Of a stretch of 64,000 bases of DNA, positions 1 to 10,776 are shown piece after piece; the first letter of the stretch is position 1; every line of letters starts with the position of its first letter. The position numbers were made by a program, and so were the translations under genes. The notes beneath the pieces are model-generated. The model did no database searches. It worked only from the letters and a program-made list of their open reading frames with translations, and was not told where the DNA came from. The DNA is taken from positions 123,849-187,848 of the forward strand of contig NZ_JPVQ01000003.1 in the NCBI RefSeq assembly GCF_000772965.1, in the 5' to 3' direction. This DNA is from Ureibacillus massiliensis 4400831 = CIP 108448 = CCUG 49529 (lineage in GTDB: Bacteria; Bacillota; Bacilli; Bacillales_A; Planococcaceae).

Positions 1-444
1 CAATCTGCTTCTTCAGTAGTAGTAGTTGACTACCGTGGTCTAACTGTTGCTCAAGTTACTGAACTTCGTAAACAACTTCGCGAAGCTGGTGTTGAGTTCA
101 AAGTGTTCAAAAATACTTTAGCTCGTCGTGCAGCAGAAATCGCTGGTTTAGAAGGTATTAACGAAGCATTAACTGGACCAAATGCTATCGCGTTCTCGAA
201 AGAAGACGTAGTAGCTCCAGCTAAAATTATCAACGAATTCGCTAAGAAAAACGAAGCTCTTGAAATTAAAGCTGGTATTATCGAAGGTTCTATATCTTCA
301 GCTGAAGATGTTAAAGCACTTGCAGAACTTCCATCACGCGAAGGTCTACTTTCTATGCTTTTATCAGTACTTCAAGCTCCAATGCGCAACTTCGCGCTTG
401 CAACAAAAGCAGTTGCAGATCAAAAAGAAGAACAAGGCGCTTAA
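1..444 (+). CDS. rplJ: 50S ribosomal protein L10 (5' truncated)
   Basis: The reading frame is open from base 1 and ends with TAA at 442-444, so about 147 codons of a protein usually near 166 residues are present and the N-terminus lies outside the window. L10 forms the base of the ribosomal stalk and binds L7/L12 dimers through its C-terminal helix. The [13 protein letters not shown] segment at the left edge and the [16 protein letters not shown] segment near the end are typical of the family. It is followed 82 bases later by rplL, the usual pair. The autoregulatory L10 leader, if present, is upstream of the window. Confidence 0.97.
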   Translation, partial: QSASSVVVVDYRGLTVAQVTELRKQLREAGVEFKVFKNTLARRAAEIAGLEGINEALTGPNAIAFSKEDVVAPAKIINEFAKKNEALEIKAGIIEGSISSAEDVKALAELPSREGLLSMLLSVLQAPMRNFALATKAVADQKEEQGA

Positions 445-526
445 TTCAAATAAGTGCTTAAAGTTACAATCTAACACAAGGCAAATGGCCTAAAAACAAT
501 CATATATCCAATAGGAGGAAATAATA

Positions 527-889
527 ATGAGCAAAGAGCAAATCTTAGAAGCTATCAAAGAGATGACAGTTCTTGAATTAAACGATTTAGTAAAAGCAAT
601 TGAAGAAGAATTTGGTGTAACAGCTGCTGCTCCTGTAGCAGTAGTAGGTGGCGCAGGTGCTGCTGCTGCTGAAGAAAAAACTGAATTTGATGTAGTACTA
701 GCTAGCGCTGGTGACCAAAAAATCAAAGTTATCAAAGTGGTACGTGAAATCACTGGTCTTGGCTTAAAAGAAGCTAAAGAATTAGTTGACAACGCTCCAA
801 AACCATTAAAAGAAGGCGTTTCTAAAGAAGAAGCTGAAGATATCAAAGCTAAAATCGAAGAAGTTGGCGCTTCTGTAGAAGTTAAATAA
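527..889 (+). CDS. rplL: 50S ribosomal protein L7/L12
   Basis: This 120-residue protein has the full L7/L12 layout: an N-terminal dimerisation domain (about 1-33), an Ala/Gly/Val-rich hinge (about 34-53) and a C-terminal factor-binding domain with the [18 protein letters not shown] helix. It forms the mobile stalk that recruits EF-G, EF-Tu and IF2. The ATG at 527 follows a strong AGGAGG about eight bases upstream. It is co-transcribed with rplJ and followed by stem-loops ending in a terminator-like structure. Confidence 0.98.
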   Translation: MSKEQILEAIKEMTVLELNDLVKAIEEEFGVTAAAPVAVVGGAGAAAAEEKTEFDVVLASAGDQKIKVIKVVREITGLGLKEAKELVDNAPKPLKEGVSKEEAEDIKAKIEEVGASVEVK

Positions 890-923
890 TTTCACTTTCA
901 TAACGAAGGTATTTAAAAGTGAT

Positions 924-984
924 TGCAAAGGTCTATTAATGACTTTTGCAATTGCTAAAAAGCTCGTCCTAATCGGCGAGCTTT
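924..984 (+). terminator. Two stem-loops after rplL, second terminator-like
   Basis: The first hairpin pairs 924-933 with 941-950 (10 bp, one wobble). The second pairs AAAGCTCG at 959-966 with CGAGCTTT at 977-984 and is followed by a short T-rich stretch (TTCTTCATTT). The second looks like a weak intrinsic terminator that would set a high rplJL to low rpoBC ratio. Readthrough is expected because no strong promoter is obvious before the next gene. Confidence 0.7.
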
Positions 985-1011
985 CTTCATTTCTCCTAAG
1001 GAGGCGTATAA

Positions 1012-1620
1012 ATGTCTATGTCTGAACATTATTATTCGAAAAAGCCTCAAACAGAAAGTAAGCCACGTCATTGGACCTTTAATTTACTTGGGCACGAGTT
1101 TCGATTTGAAACGGATGCTGGTGTATTCAGTAAAAGCGAAGTAGATTTTGGATCCCGTACTTTAATAGAATCTTTTGTACTGCCAGAAGTAGATGGAGTC
1201 GTGATGGATATTGGATGCGGTTATGGTCCGATAGGGCTGGCAATTGCAAAAGAACATCCCGAACGAACAATTTACATGATGGACGTCAACGAAAGGGCGA
1301 TTGCACTTGCGCAAAAAAACGCTCAAACTAACGGGATTCAAAATGTACGTATTTTTGAAAGTGATGGCGTATCAGCTGTTGAAGAAGACGTCAACGCGGC
1401 CGCAATATTAACCAATCCGCCAATAAGAGCCGGAAAAGAAACGATATTCCGCTTTTACGATGGCGCTTATGAAAAACTAGTATCAAACGGTGAATTGTGG
1501 GTTGTCATTCAAAAGAAACAAGGAGCACCATCAACAGTTGCTCATTTAGAAGAAAAATTTACCGAAGTTGAAGTAGTGGAGAAGAAAAAAGGGTACTGGA
1601 TTATAAAGGCGAAAAAATAA
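1012..1620 (+). CDS. Class I SAM methyltransferase, RsmC-like (YbxB family)
   Basis: This 202-residue protein has the SAM-binding motif I DIGCGYGPIG near residues 66-75 and an N-P-P-I motif near residue 135, the signature of amino-group methyltransferases of the RsmC/RlmG type. B. subtilis carries a homologue (YbxB) at exactly this place between rplL and rpoB, so a role in 16S rRNA guanine-N2 methylation is likely. ATG 1012 has an ideal TAAGGAGG 8 bases upstream; a second ATG two codons later is possible. It is shorter than E. coli RsmC because it has only the catalytic half. Confidence 0.9.
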   Translation: MSMSEHYYSKKPQTESKPRHWTFNLLGHEFRFETDAGVFSKSEVDFGSRTLIESFVLPEVDGVVMDIGCGYGPIGLAIAKEHPERTIYMMDVNERAIALAQKNAQTNGIQNVRIFESDGVSAVEEDVNAAAILTNPPIRAGKETIFRFYDGAYEKLVSNGELWVVIQKKQGAPSTVAHLEEKFTEVEVVEKKKGYWIIKAKK

Positions 1621-1644
1621 GGAAGATATGTATAAAATATTGAC

Positions 1645-1676
1645 TTGACAAATCGCCTGTGATAACATAATAAAAT
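1645..1676 (+). promoter_or_regulatory. Possible promoter upstream of rpoB
   Basis: A perfect TTGACA at 1645-1650 is followed by AT-rich candidate -10 hexamers, CATAAT at 1666-1671 and TAAAAT at 1671-1676. The spacers are 15 and 20 bases, neither of which is ideal, so the assignment is weak. An extra promoter here would let rpoBC be expressed independently of rplJL. Confidence 0.35.
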
Positions 1677-1764
1677 GCAAAAATATTATTTTGTGGGAGT
1701 ATGCCCTTTTGTATGTAACCAGAATTTGATGGTTATACTTCCCATGAATAAGTTTAGTTTAACC

Positions 1765-1800
1765 GAAAATGAGATCTAAGAAAAGACTCGTTTTCTTTTT
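1765..1800 (+). promoter_or_regulatory. rpoB leader hairpins, possible attenuator
   Basis: Two overlapping hairpins are possible: 1765-1773 pairs with 1787-1795 (9 bp, one U-G), or AAGAAAA at 1778-1784 pairs with TTTTCTT at 1791-1797. Both end in a run of T residues. The mutually exclusive pairing next to a U-run is attenuator-like. It lies about 75 bases before the rpoB start. Confidence 0.4.
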
Positions 1801-1872
1801 GTCTTTCGAAATCATACACTATTTGGATGATTTTGCAAAGACCTATTATCGCTTTAATGAGGGGTGAATAAG

Positions 1873-4800
1873 TTGACAGGTCAACTAGTTCAGTACGGAC
1901 AACACCGCCAGCGTAGAAGCTTTGCGCGTATTAAAGAGGTGCTGGAGCTTCCGAATTTAATCGAAATTCAAACAGCATCTTATGAGTGGTTCCTTGAAGA
2001 AGGATTGCGTGAAATGTTCCGTGACATTTCGCCAATCGAAGATTTTACAGGCAATCTATCACTTGAATTCATCGATTACACTTTAGGTGAACCTAAATAT
2101 GATGTCGATGAATGTAAAGAACGTGACGTTACTTATGCTGCGCCATTGCGCGTAAAGGTGCGTCTTCATAACAAAGAAACAGATGAAGTAAAAGAGCAAG
2201 ATGTCTTTATGGGTGATTTCCCATTAATGACGGAAGTAGGTACTTTTGTAATCAATGGTGCCGAACGCGTTATCGTTTCACAATTAGTTCGCTCACCAAG
2301 CGTTTATTTCCATGACAAAACGGATAAAAACGGTAAAAAAGGGTTTGGCGCTACAGTAATTCCAAACCGCGGTGCATGGTTAGAATATGAAACTGATGCG
2401 AAAGATATCGTTTATGTTCGTATTGATCGTACTCGTAAGCTTCCGGCAACAGTATTACTTCGAGCTTTAGGCTTCGGTTCTGACCAAGAAATTATTGATA
2501 TTTTAGGGGATAACGAGTATTTACGTAATACCCTAGAAAAAGATAATACGGACAGTACAGAAAAAGCATTATTAGAAATTTATGAACGCCTTCGTCCAGG
2601 AGAACCGCCGACAGTAGAAAGCGCAAAAAGCTTACTATATTCACGTTTCTTCGATGCTAAACGCTATGATTTAGCGAATGTTGGACGTTATAAAATGAAT
2701 AAAAAGCTACACATTAAAAATCGTTTATTTAACCAAACGATTGCTGAAACGCTTGTTGATCCTGAAACAGGAGAAATTTTAGCTGAAAAAGGAACAGTTC
2801 TTGATCGTCGTAATCTAGATCGATTAATCCCTTATTTAGAAAAAGGCATTGGCTTCCGTACATTATCACAGGTTGGTGGTGTATTAGAAGAAGATGTAAC
2901 TGTTCAGTCAATTAAAATTTTCGCTCCAAACGATGAAGCGCAAAAAGAAATCAATATTATTTCTAACGCCTATATTGAAGAAGAAGTGAAGAACTTAACT
3001 CCGGCAGATATTATCGCTTCAATGTCATACTTCTTTAATCTATTACACGGTGTTGGAAACACTGATGATATTGACCATTTAGGTAACCGTCGTTTACGTT
3101 CAGTAGGCGAATTACTACAAAATCAATTCCGTATTGGATTGTCTCGTATGGAACGTGTTGTACGTGAACGTATGTCAATTAACGATACGGCATCAATCGT
3201 TCCACAACAATTAATCAATATTCGTCCAGTAATTGCTTCAATTAAAGAATTCTTTGGTAGTTCTCAATTATCGCAATTCATGGACCAAACAAACCCTCTA
3301 GCTGAATTGACACATAAACGTCGTCTATCTGCATTAGGGCCAGGTGGTTTAACACGTGAGCGAGCTGGTATGGAAGTTCGTGACGTTCACTATTCGCACT
3401 ATGGTCGTATGTGTCCGATTGAAACACCTGAGGGTCCAAACATCGGTTTAATTAACTCACTTTCATCATATGCAAAAGTAAATAAATTTGGTTTTATTGA
3501 AACGCCATATCGTCGTGTTGATCCTGAAACAGGTCGAGTAACGGAGCATATTGATTATTTAACAGCTGATGAAGAAGATAACTATATCGTTGCACAAGCA
3601 AACTCACCATTAAATCCTGATGGTTCATTTGCAAACGAGGAAGTTTTAGGTCGTTTCCGTGGGGATAACACAGTCTTCAAAAGAGATCGTGTTGACTACA
3701 TGGACGTATCTCCAAAACAAGTAGTATCTGCTGCGACAGCATGTATTCCATTCTTAGAAAACGATGACTCAAACCGTGCATTAATGGGTGCGAACATGCA
3801 ACGTCAAGCAGTTCCGTTATTAAACCCAGAAGCACCATTCGTTGGAACTGGTATGGAACACGTGAATGCTCGTGATTCAGGAGCTGCAGTAGTTAATAAA
3901 TATCACGGTATTGTTGAACATGTTGAAGCTCGTTCAATTCATGTACGTCGAGTTGAAGAAATTGACGGTAAAGAGGTTAAAGGTGAATTAGTAAAATACA
4001 AACTACAAAAATTCACTCGTTCAAACCATGGTACGTCTATTAACCAACGCCCGATTGTAAAAGTTGGCGATCGTGTTAAACCGAAAGATATTTTAGCTGA
4101 TGGTCCTTCTATGGAACAAGGTGAACTTGCATTAGGTCGTAATGTGCTAGTAGCCTTCATGACATGGGAAGGTTTCAACTATGAAGATGCCGTTATTATG
4201 AATGAACGCCTTGTACGTGATGATGTTTATACATCTGTTCATATTGAAGAATATGAATCAGAATCACGCGATACTAAACTAGGACCTGAGGAAATCACAC
4301 GTGATATTCCTAACGTTGGTGAAGATGCTCTTCGCAACTTAGATGATCGTGGAATTATTCGTATAGGCGCTGAAGTTCGCGACGGTGATATTCTTGTAGG
4401 TAAAGTAACTCCAAAAGGGGTAACTGAGTTAACTGCTGAAGAACGCTTATTACATGCAATCTTTGGTGAAAAAGCTCGTGAAGTTCGTGATACTTCTTTA
4501 CGTGTACCACATGGTGCAGGCGGTATCGTTCTTGATGTAAAAGTCTTCAATCGTGAAGATGGTGATGAACTACCACCAGGTGTTAACCAATTAGTTCGTG
4601 TTTATATTGTTCAAAAACGTAAAATCCGCGTTGGGGACAAAATGGCCGGACGTCATGGTAACAAAGGGGTAATTTCTCGTATTTTACCTGAAGAAGATAT
4701 GCCATTCATGCCAGACGGAACACCGGTTGATATCATGTTAAATCCACTTGGGGTACCATCTCGTATGAACATCGGACAAGTTTTAGAGCTTCACTTAGGT

Positions 4801-5430
4801 ATGGCTGCTCGTTACTTAGGTCTTCATATGGCTACACCAGTATTTGATGGAGCAAATGAAGAAGATGTTTGGGAAACAATGGAAGAAGCTGGTATGAACC
4901 GTGACGGTAAAACGATCCTTTATGATGGTCGTTCTGGTGAGCCATTCGATAACCGTGTATCTGTAGGTATCATGTATATGATTAAACTTGCTCACATGGT
5001 TGATGACAAACTACACGCTCGTTCCACTGGACCATACTCACTTGTTACACAACAACCACTTGGCGGTAAAGCTCAATTTGGTGGTCAACGTTTCGGTGAG
5101 ATGGAGGTTTGGGCACTTGAAGCCTATGGTGCTGCTTACACACTTCAAGAAATTTTAACAATCAAATCCGACGATGTTGTTGGACGTGTTAAAACTTATG
5201 AAGCAATCGTTAAAGGTGAAAGTGTACCAGAACCAGGTGTACCTGAATCATTCAAAGTATTAATTAAAGAACTTCAATCTTTAGGTTTAGATGTGAAAAT
5301 GTTAACTGTAAACGATGAAGAAGTTGAACTTCGTGATTTAGATGATGAGGATGAACTTCAACCAGCGGATGCTTTAAACATTTTGCCTGAAAACGGAAAA
5401 GAAGAAGATACTGTAGAATCATTTGAATAA
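1873..5430 (+). CDS. rpoB: DNA-directed RNA polymerase subunit beta
   Basis: The protein is about 1185 residues and collinear with B. subtilis RpoB throughout. The rifampicin-pocket segment near residues 460-490 reads as wild type ([20 protein letters not shown] then LSALGPGG), so the sequence predicts rifampicin sensitivity. The [10 protein letters not shown] catalytic segment lies near residue 922. The start is taken as TTG 1873, which gives the family-typical MTGQLVQYG and sits 8 bases after GAGGGGTG; a GTG at 1864 is in frame but lies inside that ribosome-binding site. The C-terminal tail is acidic. rpoC follows after a stem-loop. Confidence 0.98.
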   Translation: MTGQLVQYGQHRQRRSFARIKEVLELPNLIEIQTASYEWFLEEGLREMFRDISPIEDFTGNLSLEFIDYTLGEPKYDVDECKERDVTYAAPLRVKVRLHNKETDEVKEQDVFMGDFPLMTEVGTFVINGAERVIVSQLVRSPSVYFHDKTDKNGKKGFGATVIPNRGAWLEYETDAKDIVYVRIDRTRKLPATVLLRALGFGSDQEIIDILGDNEYLRNTLEKDNTDSTEKALLEIYERLRPGEPPTVESAKSLLYSRFFDAKRYDLANVGRYKMNKKLHIKNRLFNQTIAETLVDPETGEILAEKGTVLDRRNLDRLIPYLEKGIGFRTLSQVGGVLEEDVTVQSIKIFAPNDEAQKEINIISNAYIEEEVKNLTPADIIASMSYFFNLLHGVGNTDDIDHLGNRRLRSVGELLQNQFRIGLSRMERVVRERMSINDTASIVPQQLINIRPVIASIKEFFGSSQLSQFMDQTNPLAELTHKRRLSALGPGGLTRERAGMEVRDVHYSHYGRMCPIETPEGPNIGLINSLSSYAKVNKFGFIETPYRRVDPETGRVTEHIDYLTADEEDNYIVAQANSPLNPDGSFANEEVLGRFRGDNTVFKRDRVDYMDVSPKQVVSAATACIPFLENDDSNRALMGANMQRQAVPLLNPEAPFVGTGMEHVNARDSGAAVVNKYHGIVEHVEARSIHVRRVEEIDGKEVKGELVKYKLQKFTRSNHGTSINQRPIVKVGDRVKPKDILADGPSMEQGELALGRNVLVAFMTWEGFNYEDAVIMNERLVRDDVYTSVHIEEYESESRDTKLGPEEITRDIPNVGEDALRNLDDRGIIRIGAEVRDGDILVGKVTPKGVTELTAEERLLHAIFGEKAREVRDTSLRVPHGAGGIVLDVKVFNREDGDELPPGVNQLVRVYIVQKRKIRVGDKMAGRHGNKGVISRILPEEDMPFMPDGTPVDIMLNPLGVPSRMNIGQVLELHLGMAARYLGLHMATPVFDGANEEDVWETMEEAGMNRDGKTILYDGRSGEPFDNRVSVGIMYMIKLAHMVDDKLHARSTGPYSLVTQQPLGGKAQFGGQRFGEMEVWALEAYGAAYTLQEILTIKSDDVVGRVKTYEAIVKGESVPEPGVPESFKVLIKELQSLGLDVKMLTVNDEEVELRDLDDEDELQPADALNILPENGKEEDTVESFE

Positions 5431-5438
5431 TAATAGTT

Positions 5439-5473
5439 ATTGTATCGGGTAATTGAACTTTACCCGATACAAT
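5439..5473 (+). other. rpoB-rpoC intercistronic stem-loop
   Basis: A 14-bp perfect stem (5439-5452 with 5460-5473) encloses a 7-base loop. No T-run follows on the + strand, so it is more likely an mRNA stability or processing element than a terminator. Confidence 0.75.
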
Positions 5474-5582
5474 AAAAGCTATAATTTAACAAATTTATTT
5501 ATACAAAAGAGTTCTCTTTTGTAATTGATGTCGAGCTTCGGAAGAGTCGGTAAAGGACTTATACTAAAGGGAGGTAGGCTCC

Positions 5583-8500
5583 TTGATAGACGTTAATGAA
5601 TTTGAATATATGAAAATTGGTTTAGCATCACCTGATAAAATCCGTTCGTGGTCATATGGTGAAGTAAAAAAACCTGAAACAATCAACTATCGTACTTTAA
5701 AACCTGAAAAAGACGGTCTATTCTGTGAACGTATTTTCGGACCAACAAAAGATTGGGAATGTCACTGCGGTAAATACAAACGTGTACGCTATAAAGGTGT
5801 AGTTTGTGATCGTTGTGGTGTTGAAGTTACAAGAGCTAAAGTGCGTCGTGAACGTATGGGCCACATTGAATTGGCTGCTCCTGTATCTCATATTTGGTAT
5901 TTTAAAGGTATTCCAAGCCGTATGGGACTTATCCTTGATATGTCTCCACGTGCATTGGAAGAAGTAATTTACTTTGCTTCATATGTTGTAATCGAGCCTG
6001 CTGGCACTAGTTTAGAAAAGAAACAACTTCTTTCTGAAAAAGAGTACCGTGCATATCGTGAAAAGTTCGGTAATAGTTTTGAAGCTGCAATGGGTGCAGA
6101 AGCTATTAAAAAACTTCTACAACAAATTGATTTAGAAGATGAAACAGCAGTCTTAAAAGAAGAACTAAAAACTGCTCAAGGTCAACGTCGTACTCGTGCG
6201 ATCAAACGCCTTGAAGTAATCGAGTCATTCCGTAACTCTGGTAACAAACCGGAATGGATGATTTTAGATGTACTTCCAGTAATTCCACCAGAGCTTCGTC
6301 CTATGGTGCAATTAGATGGTGGCCGTTTTGCTACTTCTGACTTAAATGATTTATATCGTCGTGTTATTAACCGTAATAACCGTTTAAAACGTCTTCTTGA
6401 TCTTGGTGCACCTAGCATCATCGTTCAAAACGAAAAACGTATGCTACAAGAGGCAGTTGACGCTCTAATCGATAACGGTCGTCGTGGTCGTCCTGTAACT
6501 GGTCCTGGTAACCGTCCGTTAAAATCCCTTTCTCATATGTTAAAAGGGAAACAAGGTCGTTTCCGTCAAAACTTACTAGGTAAACGTGTTGACTATTCTG
6601 GTCGTTCGGTTATCGTAGTAGGTCCAAACCTAAAAATGTACCAATGCGGACTTCCAAAAGAAATGGCTATCGAATTATTCAAGCCTTTCGTAATGAAAGA
6701 GCTTGTTGAACGTGGCCTTGCTCATAACATTAAGAGCGCGAAACGTAAAATCGAACGTTTGCACAACGAAGTTTGGGACGTTCTTGAGGATGTCATCCGT
6801 GAACACCCAGTTTTACTTAACCGTGCACCAACATTGCATAGATTAGGTATTCAAGCGTTTGAACCAACACTTGTAGAAGGCCGTGCAATTCGTCTTCACC
6901 CATTAGTATGTACAGCATATAACGCTGACTTCGATGGTGACCAAATGGCGGTACACGTTCCTTTATCTGCGGAAGCTCAAGCGGAAGCTCGTTTACTTAT
7001 GTTAGCGGCACAAAACATCCTAAATCCAAAAGATGGTAAGCCAGTTGTTACACCATCTCAAGATATGGTATTAGGTAACTACTATTTAACACTTGAGCGT
7101 GAAAATGCTCGTGGTGAAGGTTCTGTATTCTATGGACCTAATGAAGTGTTAATTGCATATCAAACAGGTAATGTTCATTTACACACTCGTATCGCAATTA
7201 AAGCAAGTTCATTAAACAACCAAACATTTACTGATGAGCAAAATGAAATGTTCTTATTAACAACGGTTGGTAAGGTTATTTTCAATGAAATTTTACCTGA
7301 ATCATTCCCTTACATTAATGAACCAACAGCTTATAATTTAGAGCAAAAAACGCCTGAAAAATATTTCACTCACTTAAGAATTGATGATGAGTTACTAAAA
7401 GAAGTGGAAGCTAGCGAAGGCTACAGTGCACTTTCTGAACAAGAAAAAATTGATGCGAAACGTCAAGCAGTATTGAAAAAATACTTTGAGCAAGCACCAA
7501 TTATTCACCCATTCCGTAAAAAGTTCTTAGGTAGTATCATTGCGGAAGTGTTTAAACGTTTCCACATTACAGAAACATCTAAAATGCTTGACCGAATGAA
7601 AGACCTTGGATTTAAATATTCAACTAAAGCAGGTATTACTGTTGGTGTATCTGATATCGTTGTATTACCTGAAAAAGGCGAAATTCTAGAAGAAGCTCAG
7701 AAAAAAGTAGATAAAGTAACTGTTCAATTCCGTCGTGGTCTTATTACGGAAGAAGAACGCTATGATCGCGTAATTTCAAGCTGGTCAGCGGCTAAAGATG
7801 AAATTCAGTCAAAACTGATGGACTCTTTACCTAACACTAACCCTATCTTCATGATGAGTGACTCTGGTGCCCGTGGTAACGCATCAAACTTTACTCAGCT
7901 TGCAGGTATGCGTGGTTTAATGGCCAACCCAGCTGGTCGAATTATCGAACTTCCAATCAAATCTTCATTCCGTGAAGGTTTAACAGTATTGGAGTACTTC
8001 ATCTCTACTCACGGTGCTCGTAAAGGTCTAGCCGATACAGCATTAAAAACTGCCGATTCAGGTTACTTAACACGTCGTCTTGTAGACGTTGCACAGGATG
8101 TAATCGTTCGTGAAGACGACTGTGGAACTGACCGTGGACTAACAATTGGTGCTTTAAAAGAAGGTACTGAAATTATCGAAGGTTTAGATGAACGTATTGT
8201 TGGACGTCATACGAAGAAAACAATTCGTCATCCTGAAACAGGCGAAGTAATTTTAGAACGTGATCAATTGATTACACAAGATGTAGCTCGTGAAATTATC
8301 GATGCGGGTATCGAAGAAGTAACAATACGTTCTGCATTCACATGTAATACAAAACATGGCGTATGTAAAAAATGTTACGGAATCAACCTTGCAACTGGTG
8401 AAGAGGTAGAAGTTGGAGAAGCGGTTGGTATTATCGCTGCACAATCTATCGGTGAACCAGGTACACAATTAACAATGCGTACATTCCATACAGGTGGGGT

Positions 8501-9272
8501 TGCAGGTAACGATATTACACAAGGTCTTCCACGTATCCAAGAGATTTTTGAAGCTCGTAATCCAAAAGGGCAGGCAGTAATTTCTGAAATTACAGGTACT
8601 GTTACAGAAATCGATGAAATTCGTGAAGGCTTAAAAGAGCTCACAATTCAAGGTGAAATTGAAACTCGTAAGTATCAAGCGCCTTATAATGCTCGATTAA
8701 AAGTTCAAATTGGTGATACGATCAGACCAGGTCAAATCTTGACAGAAGGTTCAATCGATCCAAAACAATTATTAAAAGTAAAAGATGTTGCGACAGTTCA
8801 AGAATACTTGCTAAAAGAAGTACAAAAAGTATATCGTATGCAAGGGGTAGAAATTGGCGACAAACACATCGAAGTGATGGTTCGTCAAATGCTACGTAAA
8901 GTTCGCGTAATTGAAGCCGGAGATACTGAATTGTTACCAGGATCGTTACTAGATATTCACCAATTCACTGAAGCAAACAGAGACGCCATTACAAATGGTA
9001 AAGTACCAGCTACATGTCGCCCTGTTATTCTTGGTATTACTAAAGCATCTCTTGAAACAGAATCATTCTTATCTGCTGCATCATTCCAAGAAACAACTCG
9101 TGTGTTAACAGATGCTGCAATCAAAGGTAAACGTGATGAATTACTTGGACTAAAAGAAAACGTAATTATCGGTAAGCTTGTTCCAGCAGGTACAGGTATG
9201 CAACGTTACCGTCAAATTCGTATTAAAGATGACCGAGTAGATGCACAAGAAGAACTTACTTCAGCTGAATAA
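5583..9272 (+). CDS. rpoC: DNA-directed RNA polymerase subunit beta'
   Basis: This 1229-residue subunit carries the N-terminal zinc ribbon starting at C60 (CHCG, then CDRCG), the absolutely conserved NADFDGDQ active-site loop with Asp at 449, 451 and 453, and a second zinc site at C847, C921, C928 and C931. It starts at TTG 5583 after GGGAGG. It is about 30 residues longer than B. subtilis RpoC (1199, from memory). The extra length is a Glu/Lys/Ala-rich stretch near residues 600-637 between EKTPEKYF and the PFRKKFLGS segment. It is co-transcribed with rpoB and ends at a strong terminator. Confidence 0.98.
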   Translation: MIDVNEFEYMKIGLASPDKIRSWSYGEVKKPETINYRTLKPEKDGLFCERIFGPTKDWECHCGKYKRVRYKGVVCDRCGVEVTRAKVRRERMGHIELAAPVSHIWYFKGIPSRMGLILDMSPRALEEVIYFASYVVIEPAGTSLEKKQLLSEKEYRAYREKFGNSFEAAMGAEAIKKLLQQIDLEDETAVLKEELKTAQGQRRTRAIKRLEVIESFRNSGNKPEWMILDVLPVIPPELRPMVQLDGGRFATSDLNDLYRRVINRNNRLKRLLDLGAPSIIVQNEKRMLQEAVDALIDNGRRGRPVTGPGNRPLKSLSHMLKGKQGRFRQNLLGKRVDYSGRSVIVVGPNLKMYQCGLPKEMAIELFKPFVMKELVERGLAHNIKSAKRKIERLHNEVWDVLEDVIREHPVLLNRAPTLHRLGIQAFEPTLVEGRAIRLHPLVCTAYNADFDGDQMAVHVPLSAEAQAEARLLMLAAQNILNPKDGKPVVTPSQDMVLGNYYLTLERENARGEGSVFYGPNEVLIAYQTGNVHLHTRIAIKASSLNNQTFTDEQNEMFLLTTVGKVIFNEILPESFPYINEPTAYNLEQKTPEKYFTHLRIDDELLKEVEASEGYSALSEQEKIDAKRQAVLKKYFEQAPIIHPFRKKFLGSIIAEVFKRFHITETSKMLDRMKDLGFKYSTKAGITVGVSDIVVLPEKGEILEEAQKKVDKVTVQFRRGLITEEERYDRVISSWSAAKDEIQSKLMDSLPNTNPIFMMSDSGARGNASNFTQLAGMRGLMANPAGRIIELPIKSSFREGLTVLEYFISTHGARKGLADTALKTADSGYLTRRLVDVAQDVIVREDDCGTDRGLTIGALKEGTEIIEGLDERIVGRHTKKTIRHPETGEVILERDQLITQDVAREIIDAGIEEVTIRSAFTCNTKHGVCKKCYGINLATGEEVEVGEAVGIIAAQSIGEPGTQLTMRTFHTGGVAGNDITQGLPRIQEIFEARNPKGQAVISEITGTVTEIDEIREGLKELTIQGEIETRKYQAPYNARLKVQIGDTIRPGQILTEGSIDPKQLLKVKDVATVQEYLLKEVQKVYRMQGVEIGDKHIEVMVRQMLRKVRVIEAGDTELLPGSLLDIHQFTEANRDAITNGKVPATCRPVILGITKASLETESFLSAASFQETTRVLTDAAIKGKRDELLGLKENVIIGKLVPAGTGMQRYRQIRIKDDRVDAQEELTSAE

Positions 9273-9284
9273 TTAATAAAAATG

Positions 9285-9318
9285 AATTCCAAGGAGAAAT
9301 TCTCTCCTTGGAATTTTA
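9285..9318 (+). terminator. Intrinsic terminator after rpoC
   Basis: A 13-bp stem (9285-9297 with 9303-9315) with a 5-base loop is followed by TTATAAAAAT. The position directly after rpoC and before a new promoter makes this the end of the rpo operon. Confidence 0.85.
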
Positions 9319-9327
9319 TAAAAATAA

Positions 9328-9356
9328 TTGACAGTTTGATCGTGTAGTGATAATAT
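9328..9356 (+). promoter_or_regulatory. Sigma-A promoter of the str operon
   Basis: TTGACA at 9328-9333, a 17-base spacer and TAATAT at 9351-9356 form a good vegetative promoter. It lies between the rpoC terminator and rplGB, about 46 bases before the first start codon. Confidence 0.75.
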
Positions 9357-9401
9357 ACTTAAGGTTGATAGTTAACTGTCTGTACTTCGGAGGATATGTA
9401 A

Positions 9402-9653
9402 ATGTCTTATGAAAAAGTTAAGCAGGCTAGTAAAACAATCATAGGGACAAAGCAAGCAATTAAAGCAATAAATGCTAGCCAAGTTAAAGAGATTGTCGTT
9501 GCACTTGATGCAGAAACCCGAGTAACCGATCCAGTAATCCTTCTTGCAAAAGAAGTCGGTATACCAGTGAATCTCGTCGAGTCGAAAAAAGAGCTTGGAA
9601 AAGCTTGCGGCATTCAAGTGGGTGCTGCAGTTGTTGCAATTGCAATGCATTAG
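9402..9653 (+). CDS. rplGB: L7Ae-family K-turn-binding ribosomal protein
   Basis: This 83-residue protein of the L7Ae/L30e/S12e fold corresponds to B. subtilis YbxF (RplGB), encoded at the same place before rpsL. Such proteins bind RNA kink-turns. The family pattern includes an early GTKQAIKAI segment, the V-A-L-D-A-E strand turn and a C-terminal GAAVVAIA segment. ATG 9402 follows CGGAGG. It is the first gene of the str operon, under the promoter at 9328. Confidence 0.9.
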   Translation: MSYEKVKQASKTIIGTKQAIKAINASQVKEIVVALDAETRVTDPVILLAKEVGIPVNLVESKKELGKACGIQVGAAVVAIAMH

Positions 9654-9749
9654 TTTTTGTGTTAAATCACAAAGACTTGTTTTTTACCCAAAAAATGAAC
9701 CACCTGGATGTGTGGTATTACATGAATGAAACGAAGGGAGGAAAAACCG

Positions 9750-10169
9750 ATGCCTACAATTAACCAATTGGTACGTAAGCCTCGTAAATCTAAAATCACG
9801 AAATCAAATTCACCTGCGTTAAATAGAGGGTATAACAGTTTCAAAAAATCTTTAACAAACGTTAACTCTCCACAAAAACGTGGCGTTTGTACTCGTGTTG
9901 GTACAATGACACCTAAAAAACCTAACTCAGCGTTACGTAAATACGCTCGTGTACGTTTAACTAACCAAATCGAAGTTACAGCTTACATTCCTGGTGAAGG
10001 TCATAACTTACAAGAACACAGCGTTGTATTAATTCGCGGTGGACGTGTAAAAGACTTACCAGGGGTACGTTATCATATCGTTCGTGGTGCTCTTGATACT
10101 GCTGGTGTAAATGGCCGTATGCAATCACGCTCTTTATATGGTACAAAACGTCCAAAAGAGAAAAAATAA
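9750..10169 (+). CDS. rpsL: 30S ribosomal protein S12
   Basis: This 139-residue decoding-centre protein starts at ATG 9750, which gives the universal MPTINQL; an in-frame ATG at 9726 lies upstream of, and reads through, the AAGGGAGG ribosome-binding site and is rejected. Lys56 in the TPKKPNS motif is wild type, so no streptomycin-resistance substitution is seen there. rpsG follows 44 bases later. Confidence 0.98.
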   Translation: MPTINQLVRKPRKSKITKSNSPALNRGYNSFKKSLTNVNSPQKRGVCTRVGTMTPKKPNSALRKYARVRLTNQIEVTAYIPGEGHNLQEHSVVLIRGGRVKDLPGVRYHIVRGALDTAGVNGRMQSRSLYGTKRPKEKK

Positions 10170-10213
10170 TTTGACTTAAATAAATAGATAATTATTTGAA
10201 AGGAGGAAAACAC

Positions 10214-10684
10214 ATGCCTCGTAAAGGTCCTGTTTCCAAACGTGACGTGTTACCAGATCCAATTTATAATTCAAAACTAGTAACTCGTTTAATCAACAAA
10301 ATGATGATTGATGGTAAAAGAGGTACTTCTCAAAAGATTTTATACGGTGCGTTCGAATTAGTTAAAGAACGTTCTGGTAATGATCCAATTGAAGTATTCG
10401 AAGCTGCATTAAATAACGTAATGCCAGTTCTTGAAGTACGTGCTCGTCGTGTTGGTGGTTCTAACTACCAAGTACCGGTTGAAGTTCGTCCAGAACGTCG
10501 TATTACATTAGGTCTTCGTTATTTAGTTAACTACTCTCGTCTTCGTGGTGAAAAAACTATGGAAGAGCGTTTAGCTAACGAAATCCTTGATGCATCTAAC
10601 AACACAGGTGCTTCAGTGAAAAAACGTGAAGATATGCACAAAATGGCAGAAGCAAACAAAGCATTTGCACACTATCGTTGGTAA
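10214..10684 (+). CDS. rpsG: 30S ribosomal protein S7
   Basis: This 156-residue protein starts at ATG 10214 ([16 protein letters not shown]), preceded by AAAGGAGG. The in-frame TTG at 10196 would translate through the ribosome-binding site and is rejected. S7 nucleates assembly of the 30S head and binds the 3' domain of 16S rRNA. The length and the C-terminal [15 protein letters not shown] match the family. Confidence 0.98.
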   Translation: MPRKGPVSKRDVLPDPIYNSKLVTRLINKMMIDGKRGTSQKILYGAFELVKERSGNDPIEVFEAALNNVMPVLEVRARRVGGSNYQVPVEVRPERRITLGLRYLVNYSRLRGEKTMEERLANEILDASNNTGASVKKREDMHKMAEANKAFAHYRW

Positions 10685-10726
10685 TTTAAACTACGTGCTG
10701 GTGATAAACTAGTACGTAGATTTAAA
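10685..10726 (+). other. rpsG-fusA intercistronic hairpin
   Basis: TTTAAACTACGT at 10685-10696 pairs with ACGTAG at 10714-10719 and TTTAAA at 10721-10726, with one bulged A. There is no T-run, so it is probably an mRNA element rather than a terminator. Confidence 0.55.
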
Positions 10727-10776
10727 TATATAGTCAAAAAAATGTCTATACCCAATATGGAAGGAGAAAATTTCCT

